A DNA stretch of 9,667 bases from contig JAGHDJ010000021.1 in the NCBI GenBank assembly GCA_021159955.1, forward strand, positions 1 to 9,667, given 5' to 3'. The position numbers and the translations under genes are program-made. This stretch comes from Dehalococcoidia bacterium (GTDB lineage Bacteria > Chloroflexota > Dehalococcoidia > UBA2247). Below the pieces are notes generated by a model. That model was not told the DNA's origin. It did not search any database and saw only the letters and a program-made list of their open reading frames with translations. Within the stretch, counting starts at the first letter, position 1; every line of letters begins with the position of its first letter. Below are positions 1 to 7,117 of the stretch, piece by piece.

Positions 1-1999
1 CATTATCCCTATCCAAACCCAGAGTAAGCTGAGTGAGATCGTTAGACCCTATAGAAACCCCATCAATACCAACATCAATGAACTTATCCAGCAGAATAAC
101 GTTGGATGGCACCTCTACCATTATCCATAATTTGAAATCAGCCGAACGCACCAGTCCTTCATTTTCCATTAAGGTCTTCACCTGAGATAATTCATCTACC
201 GTGCGCACAAACGGAATCATAACCCATAAGTTTTTATAGGTCTCCCTCACCCTCTTTATAGCTTCTATCTCCATCTTGAATACTTCCGGGTCACCAATAT
301 ATCTGGCACAGCCGCGATATCCCATCATGGGATTTTCCTCTACCGTCTCATATTTCTCTCCACCCTTGAGATTGCGATACTCATTCGTTTTAAAATCGGT
401 GGCTCGATAAACGACAGGACGGGGGTTAAACACTTTAGCGAATTTTGTAAGCCCTTGAACTATATTATCAATGAACTCATCCCCTTTGCCTTCATCAAGC
501 ATATAACGCGGATGCTTGCCTATACCGGCAACAATAAACTCTGCCCTCAAGAGACCCACTCCATCTACATAACGGGCAGCAGTCCTATCCGCCAGGTCAG
601 GGTCAAAAAGATTAACATAGACATTGGTCCTGGTTTCAGCTCGCTCCACTTCTCCCCCTGCTTCTTCATCCTGCTCAATTTTCCCGTCATACACCTCACC
701 ACGAGACCCATTCACGGTAATAAGACGCCCTTCAGCCAACTCTTGAGTAGCTGTCTGTGTCCCAACCACACAGGGAACCCCAAGTTCGCGACTGACAATA
801 GCCGCATGACAGGTTCTGCCACCATAATCGGTAATAATAGCTGCAGCACGCTTCATAGCTGGCACAAAATCGGGAGTAGTAGCTTCAGCCACCAGAATAT
901 CGCCTTCTTTAACAATATCCACTTTAGACGGGTCATGAACTATTTTAGCCAGGCCAGAGACCATACCAGGACTGGCCGCCAACCCGGACAGTATTACTTC
1001 CGCCTCAATCTCATCACCCACAGACTGTGTACTATCTGATATAGTAGTTATTGGACGAGTCTGAACGATATAAAACTCACCATCCTCATATGCCCACTCA
1101 ATGTCTTGCGGGAAACCATAATGCTTTTCTATCCTTTTTGCTATCTCAGCTAATTTCACAATAGCTACATCTGACAGCTTCTGCTTGGATTGCTCTTCAC
1201 TGGGGATAGGGACTTTTATATTACTATCATCTCTGTTCTTACTTTGAGTATTCCGCACCAAACTCCATGGCTGCCTGGCAATTTTCTTGTCGCTGATTTT
1301 CATACTGGACTTATCCAGCACATAAAAATCGGGTGTTACGTCCCCCGAAACAACACTTTCGCCTAATCCATATGCTGCTTCAATTACCACCTTGCTCTTA
1401 TCACTGGAAACAGGTTCCGCAGTGAACATAACACCAGCCACTTCAGACTGAATCATGCGTTGCACCGGCACAGCCAGCCTAACTTTAAGGTGATCAAAGC
1501 CCTGTTCCACACGATAAAAAATGGCACGGGTCTCAAAAAGAGATGCCCAACAGCCCTGGATAGCCCATAAAAGCTCTTCGTCTCCTTTAATATTAAGGAA
1601 TGTCCGTTGCTGCCCCGCAAACGAGGCCTCAGGAAGGTCTTCAGCAGTAGCAGAAGATCTGGCAGCAACCATTCCGTCACCCATCTTGTGATAAGCCTCC
1701 ACTATTTCATCAGCTATCCCTTGTGGCATGGGAGCTGAATTCATCAGTTGTCTAATCCTGGTAGCAACCTCATCCAGACGATTAAAGTCATTGGTATCTA
1801 GGGAGTCAAGAAAAGCACTTATTTTGTTTACAAGACCCGACTCCTCGAGGAATACGGCATATGCATCCGAAGTAACAATAAACCCGGGGGGGACAGGAAT
1901 ACCAGAGTTCGTCATCTCGCCCAGATTAGCCCCTTTGCCTCCGACCAAAGGAATATCACCTTTACCCACTTCTTGAAACCACACAATGTTCCTAGCCAT
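1..1999 (-). CDS. ppsA: Phosphoenolpyruvate synthase (pyruvate, water dikinase), 3' end cut by the window
   Basis: The reverse frame is open from the ATG at 1999 to base 1, giving 666 codons with no stop. The known reaction is pyruvate + ATP + H2O to PEP + AMP + Pi, a gluconeogenic step in the cytosol. An N-terminal ATP-grasp-type nucleotide-binding domain covers about residues 15-330, with the loop R114-SSATAEDLPEASFAGQ. The swivelling phosphohistidine domain follows (about 365-450), with GGRTCHAAI and the catalytic His398. The start of the C-terminal PEP/pyruvate TIM barrel comes next, with VDGVGLLRAEF, YRATDFKTNEYRNL, ENPMMGYRG and finally SIGSNDLTQLTLGLDRDN. By comparison with E. coli PpsA, roughly 90-100 residues, including the catalytic Cys near the C-terminus, lie beyond the left edge. 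The family assignment is very secure; pyruvate phosphate dikinase is less likely because these motifs are PpsA-like and the gene starts at the expected place. It is transcribed away from nrdR. Confidence 0.97.
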   Translation of the reverse strand, partial: MARNIVWFQEVGKGDIPLVGGKGANLGEMTNSGIPVPPGFIVTSDAYAVFLEESGLVNKISAFLDSLDTNDFNRLDEVATRIRQLMNSAPMPQGIADEIVEAYHKMGDGMVAARSSATAEDLPEASFAGQQRTFLNIKGDEELLWAIQGCWASLFETRAIFYRVEQGFDHLKVRLAVPVQRMIQSEVAGVMFTAEPVSSDKSKVVIEAAYGLGESVVSGDVTPDFYVLDKSSMKISDKKIARQPWSLVRNTQSKNRDDSNIKVPIPSEEQSKQKLSDVAIVKLAEIAKRIEKHYGFPQDIEWAYEDGEFYIVQTRPITTISDSTQSVGDEIEAEVILSGLAASPGMVSGLAKIVHDPSKVDIVKEGDILVAEATTPDFVPAMKRAAAIITDYGGRTCHAAIVSRELGVPCVVGTQTATQELAEGRLITVNGSRGEVYDGKIEQDEEAGGEVERAETRTNVYVNLFDPDLADRTAARYVDGVGLLRAEFIVAGIGKHPRYMLDEGKGDEFIDNIVQGLTKFAKVFNPRPVVYRATDFKTNEYRNLKGGEKYETVEENPMMGYRGCARYIGDPEVFKMEIEAIKRVRETYKNLWVMIPFVRTVDELSQVKTLMENEGLVRSADFKLWIMVEVPSNVILLDKFIDVGIDGVSIGSNDLTQLTLGLDRDN

Positions 2000-2015
2000 A
2001 ATCAGGTAAAACACG

Positions 2016-2022
2016 CTCCTCT
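2016..2022 (-). promoter_or_regulatory. Ribosome binding site of ppsA with an uncertain start
   Basis: AGAGGAG is the only clear Shine-Dalgarno sequence before ppsA. It sits 16 bases upstream of the ATG at 1999, which is long. In-frame CTG (2005-2003) would be 10 bases away and GTG (2014-2012) only one base away. The true start may therefore be CTG two codons upstream of the ATG; conserved family sequence begins right after the ATG, so homology does not decide. Confidence 0.55.
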
Positions 2023-2061
2023 AAAAATTTTTCTCAAACTACGCCCTGACAGAGCCTTGTT

Positions 2062-2092
2062 ATTATAACATACCAACCTTCAAATACTCCAA
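2062..2092 (-). promoter_or_regulatory. Probable ppsA promoter (extended -10)
   Basis: Read on the minus strand, there is a perfect TATAAT at 2067-2062 preceded directly by TGT, giving the extended -10 form TGnTATAAT. A weak -35, TTGGAG (2092-2087), lies 19 bases upstream. The predicted transcript start is near 2055, giving a leader of about 55 bases before the ATG at 1999. No operator could be recognised. Confidence 0.6.
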
Positions 2093-2193
2093 TTGCAGCA
2101 TCTCTAAAAACAATTCCATCATCATCATCCCCCTTCCAGAAACCTGCATTGCATGACACCATCAAACAGTCATAAAGCATAACCATCTTGTGC

Positions 2194-2222
2194 TTGATAA
2201 TCACTACATCTTGTGCTACTAT
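2194..2222 (+). promoter_or_regulatory. Promoter of the nrdR-nrdJ operon
   Basis: TTGATA (2194-2199, 5 of 6 matches to the -35 consensus) is followed by a 17-base spacer and TACTAT (2217-2222, 4 of 6). TGC stands immediately before the -10, so it is an extended -10. The predicted transcript start is near 2229, about 54 bases before the GTG of nrdR. The two NrdR-box-like operators listed separately cover the spacer and the region just after the start, as expected for a repressed promoter. Confidence 0.65.
2201..2216 (+). promoter_or_regulatory. NrdR box 1 (operator)
   Basis: TCACTACATCTTGTGC matches the known NrdR-box consensus ACACWATATATWGTGT at 12 of 16 positions, including the core C-W-A, central AT and W-G bases. 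It fills the -35/-10 spacer of the nrdR promoter. The identification combines a motif match, the partner box at a 32-base offset, and the gene that follows being nrdR itself. Confidence 0.65.
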
Positions 2223-2232
2223 GCTTGTGTCG

Positions 2233-2248
2233 ACTCTACATAGTGTGC
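2233..2248 (+). promoter_or_regulatory. NrdR box 2 (operator)
   Basis: ACTCTACATAGTGTGC matches the NrdR-box consensus at 12 of 16 positions and shares the pattern CTACAT..TGTGC with box 1. Its start is exactly 32 bases after that of box 1, about three helical turns, which is the usual spacing of paired NrdR boxes. It lies just downstream of the predicted transcript start. Confidence 0.65.
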
Positions 2249-2282
2249 AACTTACTCATCATGCTTAGAAGGGAGCTCTACA

Positions 2283-2807
2283 GTGAATTGCCCTTACTGC
2301 GACTGTCAGAATTCTAAGGTCATTGACTCCAGGGGAGTGAGTGATGGAGTACGCCGTCGTCGCCAGTGCTTGCGTTGCAACGCGCGTTTTACTACCTACG
2401 AACGCATACAATCAAATACCTTCATGGTAAATAAGAAGGATGCCAGACGAGAAGAATTCAATCGCGACAAACTGATAACAGGTATCCGCAAGGCTTGTGC
2501 CAAGCGTCCAATATCAAGTGAGCGCATTGTGGAATTGGTCAATTGCATTGAGAGAGAAATAAACCAGATGGGACAAATGGAAATTCCAAGTTCTATTATT
2601 GGTGAACTGGTAATGAAACACCTGAAAGACCTGGACCGCATCGCATATATCCGCTTTGCCAGTGTCTATCGAGAATTTACCGACTTTGAGAGCTTCAGGA
2701 AAGAGGTAGACAATCTATCTCAAAAGAAAAATCCTCTCTCAAGCAAACCCCAGTTGCCCTCGTTCCCGAAAAAAACAACCGCACCATCAGGGCCAGGAAA
2801 GGGATAA
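2283..2807 (+). CDS. nrdR: Transcriptional repressor NrdR
   Basis: This 174-residue protein is the nucleotide-sensing repressor of ribonucleotide reductase genes. The N-terminal zinc ribbon has Cys3, Cys6, Cys29 and Cys32, with the signature VIDSRGVSDGVRRRRQC. The ATP-cone domain follows at about residues 46-138 (FMVNKKDARREEFNRDKL through YIRFASVYREF), where ATP/dATP are sensed. The start is GTG at 2283, supported by GGGAG at 2271-2275 seven bases upstream and by the family N-terminus MNCPYC. Residues after about 142 form a Ser/Pro/Lys-rich tail that makes the protein some 20-25 residues longer than the usual length of about 150. The stop is one base before nrdJ, so the repressor is cotranscribed with its target and, given the NrdR boxes upstream, probably autoregulated. 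Confidence 0.97.
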   Translation: MNCPYCDCQNSKVIDSRGVSDGVRRRRQCLRCNARFTTYERIQSNTFMVNKKDARREEFNRDKLITGIRKACAKRPISSERIVELVNCIEREINQMGQMEIPSSIIGELVMKHLKDLDRIAYIRFASVYREFTDFESFRKEVDNLSQKKNPLSSKPQLPSFPKKTTAPSGPGKG

Positions 2808-2808
2808 A

Positions 2809-5427
2809 ATGAAATCTGTGACCACTAAAAACGTGCAAGAAACAAATAAAACCGAACACCTGCTCCAGAACATAATAGTAAGAAAAATTTTCGATATACT
2901 GGAGTCCGAAGGAGAACCTGATAGAGCCTTGGCAGAAAAGCTCACACAGAAACTAATTCAGCGTATGGGTCAACACAAAGCAGCACCCCAGACCCTGCCA
3001 GGGATGGAGCATCTCGTTCCAAAATCAAGCTGGAGAGAGAATCACATACCTCCCAGCCACGAAATCGAATCTTTTATCAGAACGATGCTTGCCGAGATTA
3101 ATAATCCCAGGACAATTACTGCCAATACTATTCCCGTAGCAACAGGGAGCGACCCATTCACCCCCTCACCCAGAGGAAGACGCAGCGGGGAACAAGCCGC
3201 AGCAACAAAATCACCTCCCATTAATTTAACACCCAATTCCATCAGAGTTATTGAAAAAAGGTACCTCAAGAAGAATTCCAGCGGCAAAGTGATTGAGACC
3301 GCCGAGGAGATGTTCCACCGCGTTGCTCTGTGTATTGCCTCTGCCGAAGCCAGCTTCAATCCAAATGCAGACACACGAATATGGGAGGAAAAATTCTATG
3401 ATATGATGACCAAGCTTGAATTCCTACCAAATTCACCAACATTGATGAATGCTGGTCGCGAGCTGGGGCAACTCTCTGCGTGTTTTGTCCTACCCATTGA
3501 AGACTCAATGGAATCCATCTTTGAAGGGGTAAAAAATACCGCCCTCATTCACCAGAGTGGAGGTGGAACAGGATTTTCTTTCAGCCGTCTCAGACCGGAA
3601 AGTGACAGGGTTGGCTCCACCGGCGGCATAGCCAGCGGACCCGTATCCTTCATCAGGGTATTTGACACCGCTACCGATGTCATTAAACAAGGCGGAATGC
3701 GACGAGGAGCCAATATGGCTATCCTCAACATTGATCACCCTGATATACTGAAATTCATTACAGCTAAGGAAAAATCAGACTCCTTTACAAACTTCAATTT
3801 CTCGGTAGCTATCAGTGAGAAGTTTATGAAGGCAGTAGAAACAGAAAAGGATTATGATCTGATCAACCCTCACACTGGGAAAACCACCAGCAGCTTAAAT
3901 GCTAAAGACGTCTTTGACAAAATAGTGGATATGGCATGGATATCAGGTGACCCCGGAATCGTTTTCATGGACCGCATCAACAAAGACAACCCCACGCCTA
4001 ACCTGGGAGCAATTGAAAGCACCAATCCATGCGGTGAACAGCCCCTGCTGCCCTACGAATCGTGTAATCTCGGCTCTATCAACCTCGCACGCATGCTGCA
4101 TCAAAATAGAGACACAGTAGAAATAGACTACATAAAACTGGCAGACACCGTCAAGACAGCAATGAGATTTCTGGACAATGTAATTGAAGTAAACAAGTTC
4201 CCACTAGACAAGATAGAGAAGATGTCACTAGAAACCAGAAAGATTGGGTTAGGGATAATGGGATTCGCTGATGCGCTAATTCGCATGGGCATACCATACA
4301 ACTCAGAAAAAGCACTCTGCACAATTAAGGACATCATGCAATTCATAAGCAAAGAAGCCACTGCGGCCTCGGTTGAACTCGGAAAAGAGAGGGGTTTGTT
4401 TCCTTCCTTTAGCGGCAGCATCTATGACACACCTGGTGGTCAACAGGTACGGAATGCCACCAGGACCACCATCGCTCCCACCGGCTCTCTGAGCATTATT
4501 GCCGGCTGCTCCAGTGGCATAGAACCGTTATTTGCCCTGTGCTACACCCGTAACATATTAGATGGAGAACAGTTCATAGAAGTAAATCCGCTCTTTGAAG
4601 AGATCGCCAAAAAGGAGGGCTTCTGGAGTGAAGATTTGATGAAGGAACTGGCACTGCGAGGTTCAGTGCGCGGCATGAAGGAAGTCCCCGAAAGGATTCA
4701 GGAGATATTTGTTACTTCTCACGACATAGCTCCGGAGTGGCACATCAAGATGCAGGCGTCTGCACAAAATTTTACTGACAATGCAGTCTCCAAGACTGTC
4801 AACTTTCCCCACGACGCTACCCGAGAAGATATAGCATCGGTATATATGATGGCATATAAGGAGAATTGCAAAGGAGTAACCATATATCGCGATGGCAGCA
4901 AGGAGCAACAAGTCCTGACCATAAACAAAACAGAAGAGTCTACAGATAATGGAATCGTTCCACGGAAGCGATTAGCAACTACCAGCGGCTTCACTAAAAG
5001 AGTCTCTACAGGCTGCGGCAGCATGTATGTAACCGTTAATTCCGACGAACAGGGGATGTGTGAGGTTTTCTCCACTCTGGGCAAAGCAGGCGGTTGCGCT
5101 TCGGCACAATTAGAAGCTATCAGCAGACTTATTTCACTAGCACTAAGGTCAAGGCTGAAACCAGAGGCTATTGTTAACCAACTGCGTGGTATCAGATGCC
5201 CCTCCATAGCATGGGAAAAGGGACACGCCATACTTTCCTGCCCGGATGCCATCGGAGGAGTACTAGGTGGCTATCTTAACAATAGCAATGAAAACAACCA
5301 CAATACATCTGAACAACCCATGCCTCAAAGCAACGTGGGTGGACAGTGCCCTGAGTGCAGCAATCTCCTGGTATATCAGGAAGGTTGCCAATATTGTCCA
5401 AGTTGTGGCTACACTAAGTGCGGATAG
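2809..5427 (+). CDS. nrdJ: Adenosylcobalamin-dependent (class II) ribonucleoside-diphosphate reductase
   Basis: This 872-residue enzyme makes deoxyribonucleotides with an adenosylcobalamin-generated thiyl radical and needs no oxygen or activase. The core starts near residue 145 (LTPNSIRVIEKRYL). Active-site residues are Cys225 (LSACFVLP), Asn406, Cys408 and Glu410 (NPCGE), and Cys419 (ESCNLGS). The phosphate-binding PTGS lies at 557-560, followed by the SSGIEP loop. Cys408-Cys419 spacing equals that of the Thermotoga enzyme. A TSCPD domain lies at about 725-820, and the C-terminus ends in a Cys-rich ribbon (CPEC, then CQYCPSCGYTKCG) that probably serves as the redox shuttle. About 90 extra residues precede the core compared with Thermotoga NrdJ; they may be a degenerate ATP cone plus a low-complexity linker. 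The ATG is one base after nrdR, with AGGAAAGGGA inside the nrdR end acting as the ribosome site. Confidence 0.96.
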   Translation: MKSVTTKNVQETNKTEHLLQNIIVRKIFDILESEGEPDRALAEKLTQKLIQRMGQHKAAPQTLPGMEHLVPKSSWRENHIPPSHEIESFIRTMLAEINNPRTITANTIPVATGSDPFTPSPRGRRSGEQAAATKSPPINLTPNSIRVIEKRYLKKNSSGKVIETAEEMFHRVALCIASAEASFNPNADTRIWEEKFYDMMTKLEFLPNSPTLMNAGRELGQLSACFVLPIEDSMESIFEGVKNTALIHQSGGGTGFSFSRLRPESDRVGSTGGIASGPVSFIRVFDTATDVIKQGGMRRGANMAILNIDHPDILKFITAKEKSDSFTNFNFSVAISEKFMKAVETEKDYDLINPHTGKTTSSLNAKDVFDKIVDMAWISGDPGIVFMDRINKDNPTPNLGAIESTNPCGEQPLLPYESCNLGSINLARMLHQNRDTVEIDYIKLADTVKTAMRFLDNVIEVNKFPLDKIEKMSLETRKIGLGIMGFADALIRMGIPYNSEKALCTIKDIMQFISKEATAASVELGKERGLFPSFSGSIYDTPGGQQVRNATRTTIAPTGSLSIIAGCSSGIEPLFALCYTRNILDGEQFIEVNPLFEEIAKKEGFWSEDLMKELALRGSVRGMKEVPERIQEIFVTSHDIAPEWHIKMQASAQNFTDNAVSKTVNFPHDATREDIASVYMMAYKENCKGVTIYRDGSKEQQVLTINKTEESTDNGIVPRKRLATTSGFTKRVSTGCGSMYVTVNSDEQGMCEVFSTLGKAGGCASAQLEAISRLISLALRSRLKPEAIVNQLRGIRCPSIAWEKGHAILSCPDAIGGVLGGYLNNSNENNHNTSEQPMPQSNVGGQCPECSNLLVYQEGCQYCPSCGYTKCG

Positions 5428-5433
5428 GGGGAG
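5426..5433 (+). promoter_or_regulatory. Ribosome binding site that sets the TTG start of the GAF-HPRT gene
   Basis: AGGGGGAG overlaps the nrdJ stop codon and lies 10 bases before an in-frame TTG at 5444. It supports TTG as the start, rather than the ATG at 5267 deep inside nrdJ. Codons between 5267 and 5444 overlap conserved nrdJ sequence and encode nothing recognisable in this frame. Confidence 0.7.
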
Positions 5434-5443
5434 TATCACAACA

Positions 5444-6874
5444 TTGAACGGAACTAGCCTGCGATGCTACAAAGCCTTAAAAGAAGTGGCTGAAGTTGCC
5501 AATTCTGCACTCCCACCGAAGAAATTTTTGCGCTCTATTGCTAAAAGCGCAACAAAAGCCATCAACGTCGATGGGTGTTCGGTAGCACTCAAAAACACAA
5601 CAGGCGAACATCTGGTATCCATCTCTTCTTATGGCTTGAGTGATTGGTATTCACGCAGCAGTTTACTGGAACAGAACCACGACTTAGAACAGGTAATGAA
5701 CGGTGAAGTTGTCTTTATACCCAATGCCCGGCAGGATCCCCGTTTCCAGAACTCCGAACTTGTTGCCAGAGAGGGCATGGTCTCCATACTCAGCATCCCC
5801 CTCACGCAGCGCGGAGAAGTCATAGGAGCTCTCAATGTTCACAGCAGAACACAACGCGAATTTTCTCATGCGGAAAGGGACTTCCTGTTCGCAGTCGGCA
5901 ACCTGGCTGTAATCGCTTCCGAGAATATTAAGCTTCATGACTTGATGCAACAAATCCCCTGCGATAATACTGCAGACGATACTGCTTTACCAAAACTCAC
6001 TTCCAGTTTAGCCAGTCCTCCAAGCTTTGCCCACCCAAGCGAAAAGGAGTTCGCCAGACTGCTCGATTTCTACCGTATAGAGTGGTTATATGAGCCACGA
6101 TCATTCCCTCTCCAGTGGGAAAAGGATCAGGCGGAAGAGATGTTTACCCCCGATTTCTATCTTCCAGCGGTAAACATATACCTCGAGATCACTACACTCA
6201 AGCAGAAACATCAGAGCGACAAAAACCGAAAGGTGCGCCGCCTGAAAAAGCTCTACCCCGAAATCAATATAAAACTCCTGAACAAAAAGGATTATATCAA
6301 CATACTAGCCAAATATGGATATGGTCCCTTGGGGCAAACCACTGTGCAGGACATAGACAGAATACTATTCAGTGAAAATCAAATTCAGGAGAGAGTGCGC
6401 CTGCTAGGAGAACAAATATCAAAAGACTATGCCAACAAACAGCCACTGTTGATAGGGATATTGAAAGGCATGTTCTGTTTCATGGCTGACATCACACGCC
6501 ATATCACCATCCCTCTCTCTGTAGATTTCATGGCAATATCCCGCTACGCTAATGATATCTCCGGAGCAGTAAGAATTACCAAGGATATAGAAGAAAATAT
6601 CACAGGGAAAGACATCCTTATGATAGAAGATATCGTAGATACGGGGATGACATTAAACTACGTCCTTAATTATCTCTCCACACACAATCCATCAAGTCTG
6701 CATGTGTGCACACTACTTGATAAAAAGGCACGTCGCCTGATTAATGTTCCCCTGACATATAAGGGATTCGAGATACCTGATGAGTTCGTTGTAGGCTACG
6801 GATTAGATTATCAGGACAAGTACCGTAACTTGCCATTTATAGGCGTACTACGACCCGAATTGGACAAAAAATAA
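5444..6874 (+). CDS. Three-domain fusion: GAF sensor, PD-(D/E)XK nuclease-like domain, hypoxanthine phosphoribosyltransferase
   Basis: From TTG 5444 the protein has 476 residues. Residues about 10-170 form a GAF domain (EGMVSILSIPL, then GEVIGALNVHS), a small-molecule or redox sensor fold. A linker at 172-196 leads to a restriction-endonuclease-like region at about 197-295, with HPSEKEFARLLDFY, YEPRSFPL and the PD...E motif Pro236-Asp237 and Glu248; Thr250 stands where the catalytic Lys of ExK is usual. Residues 300-476 are a complete HPRT: LIGILKGMFCFMADI, then the PRPP-binding motif EDIVDTGMT at 395-403, then IPDEFVVGYGLDY. HPRT converts hypoxanthine or guanine plus PRPP to IMP or GMP. The gene starts 17 bases after nrdJ, so purine salvage is likely cotranscribed with dNTP synthesis. 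HPRT activity is well supported; sensing and any nuclease role are inference. Confidence 0.88.
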   Translation: MNGTSLRCYKALKEVAEVANSALPPKKFLRSIAKSATKAINVDGCSVALKNTTGEHLVSISSYGLSDWYSRSSLLEQNHDLEQVMNGEVVFIPNARQDPRFQNSELVAREGMVSILSIPLTQRGEVIGALNVHSRTQREFSHAERDFLFAVGNLAVIASENIKLHDLMQQIPCDNTADDTALPKLTSSLASPPSFAHPSEKEFARLLDFYRIEWLYEPRSFPLQWEKDQAEEMFTPDFYLPAVNIYLEITTLKQKHQSDKNRKVRRLKKLYPEINIKLLNKKDYINILAKYGYGPLGQTTVQDIDRILFSENQIQERVRLLGEQISKDYANKQPLLIGILKGMFCFMADITRHITIPLSVDFMAISRYANDISGAVRITKDIEENITGKDILMIEDIVDTGMTLNYVLNYLSTHNPSSLHVCTLLDKKARRLINVPLTYKGFEIPDEFVVGYGLDYQDKYRNLPFIGVLRPELDKK

Positions 6875-6881
6875 TGAAACG

Positions 6882-7117
6882 ATATGCTGCTTGATATAAA
6901 AAAAGGCGTCCCGAGCAACCCCACTGCCTTATCTGGACACCCCCAACCGACAAGGATACTGTTCAGCACTTCCCTCACCTCGCGCTCTCGGGCTCATAAC
7001 CCTACTCAGCGTTCCGCCTGATCCATGCTCTCTCTTCAGCACCCAACTGTTGGACTTCCCCAGCCTCATCAGCCTGATCACTCAGGACACCAGTATGCTA
7101 CCATATCAAGCACATAT
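6882..7117. repeat. Imperfect inverted repeat bracketing the non-coding RNA
   Basis: ATATGCTGCTTGATAT (6882-6897) is the inverse of ATATCAAGCACATAT (7103-7117) apart from one extra base. The inner ten bases (6888-6897 and 7103-7112) match exactly. Just inside, the arms 6905-6918 and 7078-7091 are also complementary, so the whole 236-base unit is hairpin-like. No target-site duplication is visible at either edge. It may be a miniature element or simply part of the RNA locus. Confidence 0.45.
6898..7091 (-). ncRNA. Candidate rod-shaped non-coding RNA of about 190 nt, 6S-like in architecture
   Basis: On the minus strand a consensus promoter is followed by a G-rich segment that ends in seven U (6904-6898). 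I can pair by hand a 14-bp closing helix (7091-7078 with 6918-6905, including four G-U pairs). Next come 7073-7070 with 6926-6923, 7063-7060 with 6936-6933, and 7054-7049 with 6947-6942, all co-linear. A large purine-rich internal bubble follows, then an apical hairpin at 7011-6983 (CGCU...AGCG outside, GGGU...GCCC inside). A single long rod with a central bubble, about 190 nt, own promoter and U tail is the layout of 6S RNA, which binds RNA polymerase. I did not find sequence signatures that prove this. SRP, 5S, tmRNA and RNase P hallmarks are absent. The 5' end is uncertain (7088-7091). It ends 24 bases from, and points toward, the HPRT gene. Confidence 0.55.

Noticed and set aside
455..1039. 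Rightward open frame of 194 codons opposite ppsA
   Set aside because: It is antisense to strongly conserved PpsA sequence, including the phosphohistidine domain, has no family resemblance and no ribosome site.
2023..2200. Riboswitch (for example cobalamin) before ppsA or nrdR
   Set aside because: No B12-box-like sequence or convincing multi-helix fold was seen; both leaders are only about 55 bases long.
4719..5252. Leftward open frame of 177 codons opposite nrdJ
   Set aside because: It is a shadow of the conserved RNR C-terminal region and TSCPD domain; no motifs were recognised.
5267..5443. Upstream ATG extension of the GAF-HPRT gene by 59 codons
   Set aside because: The segment lies inside nrdJ coding for the conserved Cys-rich tail, encodes nothing GAF-like, and a good ribosome site precedes TTG 5444.
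6875..6920. Rho-independent terminator for the rightward nrd operon
   Set aside because: The oligo-A run reads as U only on the minus strand, and no hairpin plus T run follows the HPRT stop on the plus strand.
6898..7091. 5S rRNA, SRP RNA, tmRNA or RNase P RNA identity for the minus-strand RNA
   Set aside because: Hallmarks of each (5S loops, SRP GGAAG/AGCA loop, tmRNA acceptor with CCA end, RNase P GAGGAAAGTCC core) were looked for and not found.
7072..7091. Local 5' hairpin CCUGA-GUGA-UCAGG in the RNA as the main structure
   Set aside because: It competes with the longer 14-bp closing helix between the two RNA ends; it may be an alternative fold, but I did not list it as a feature.
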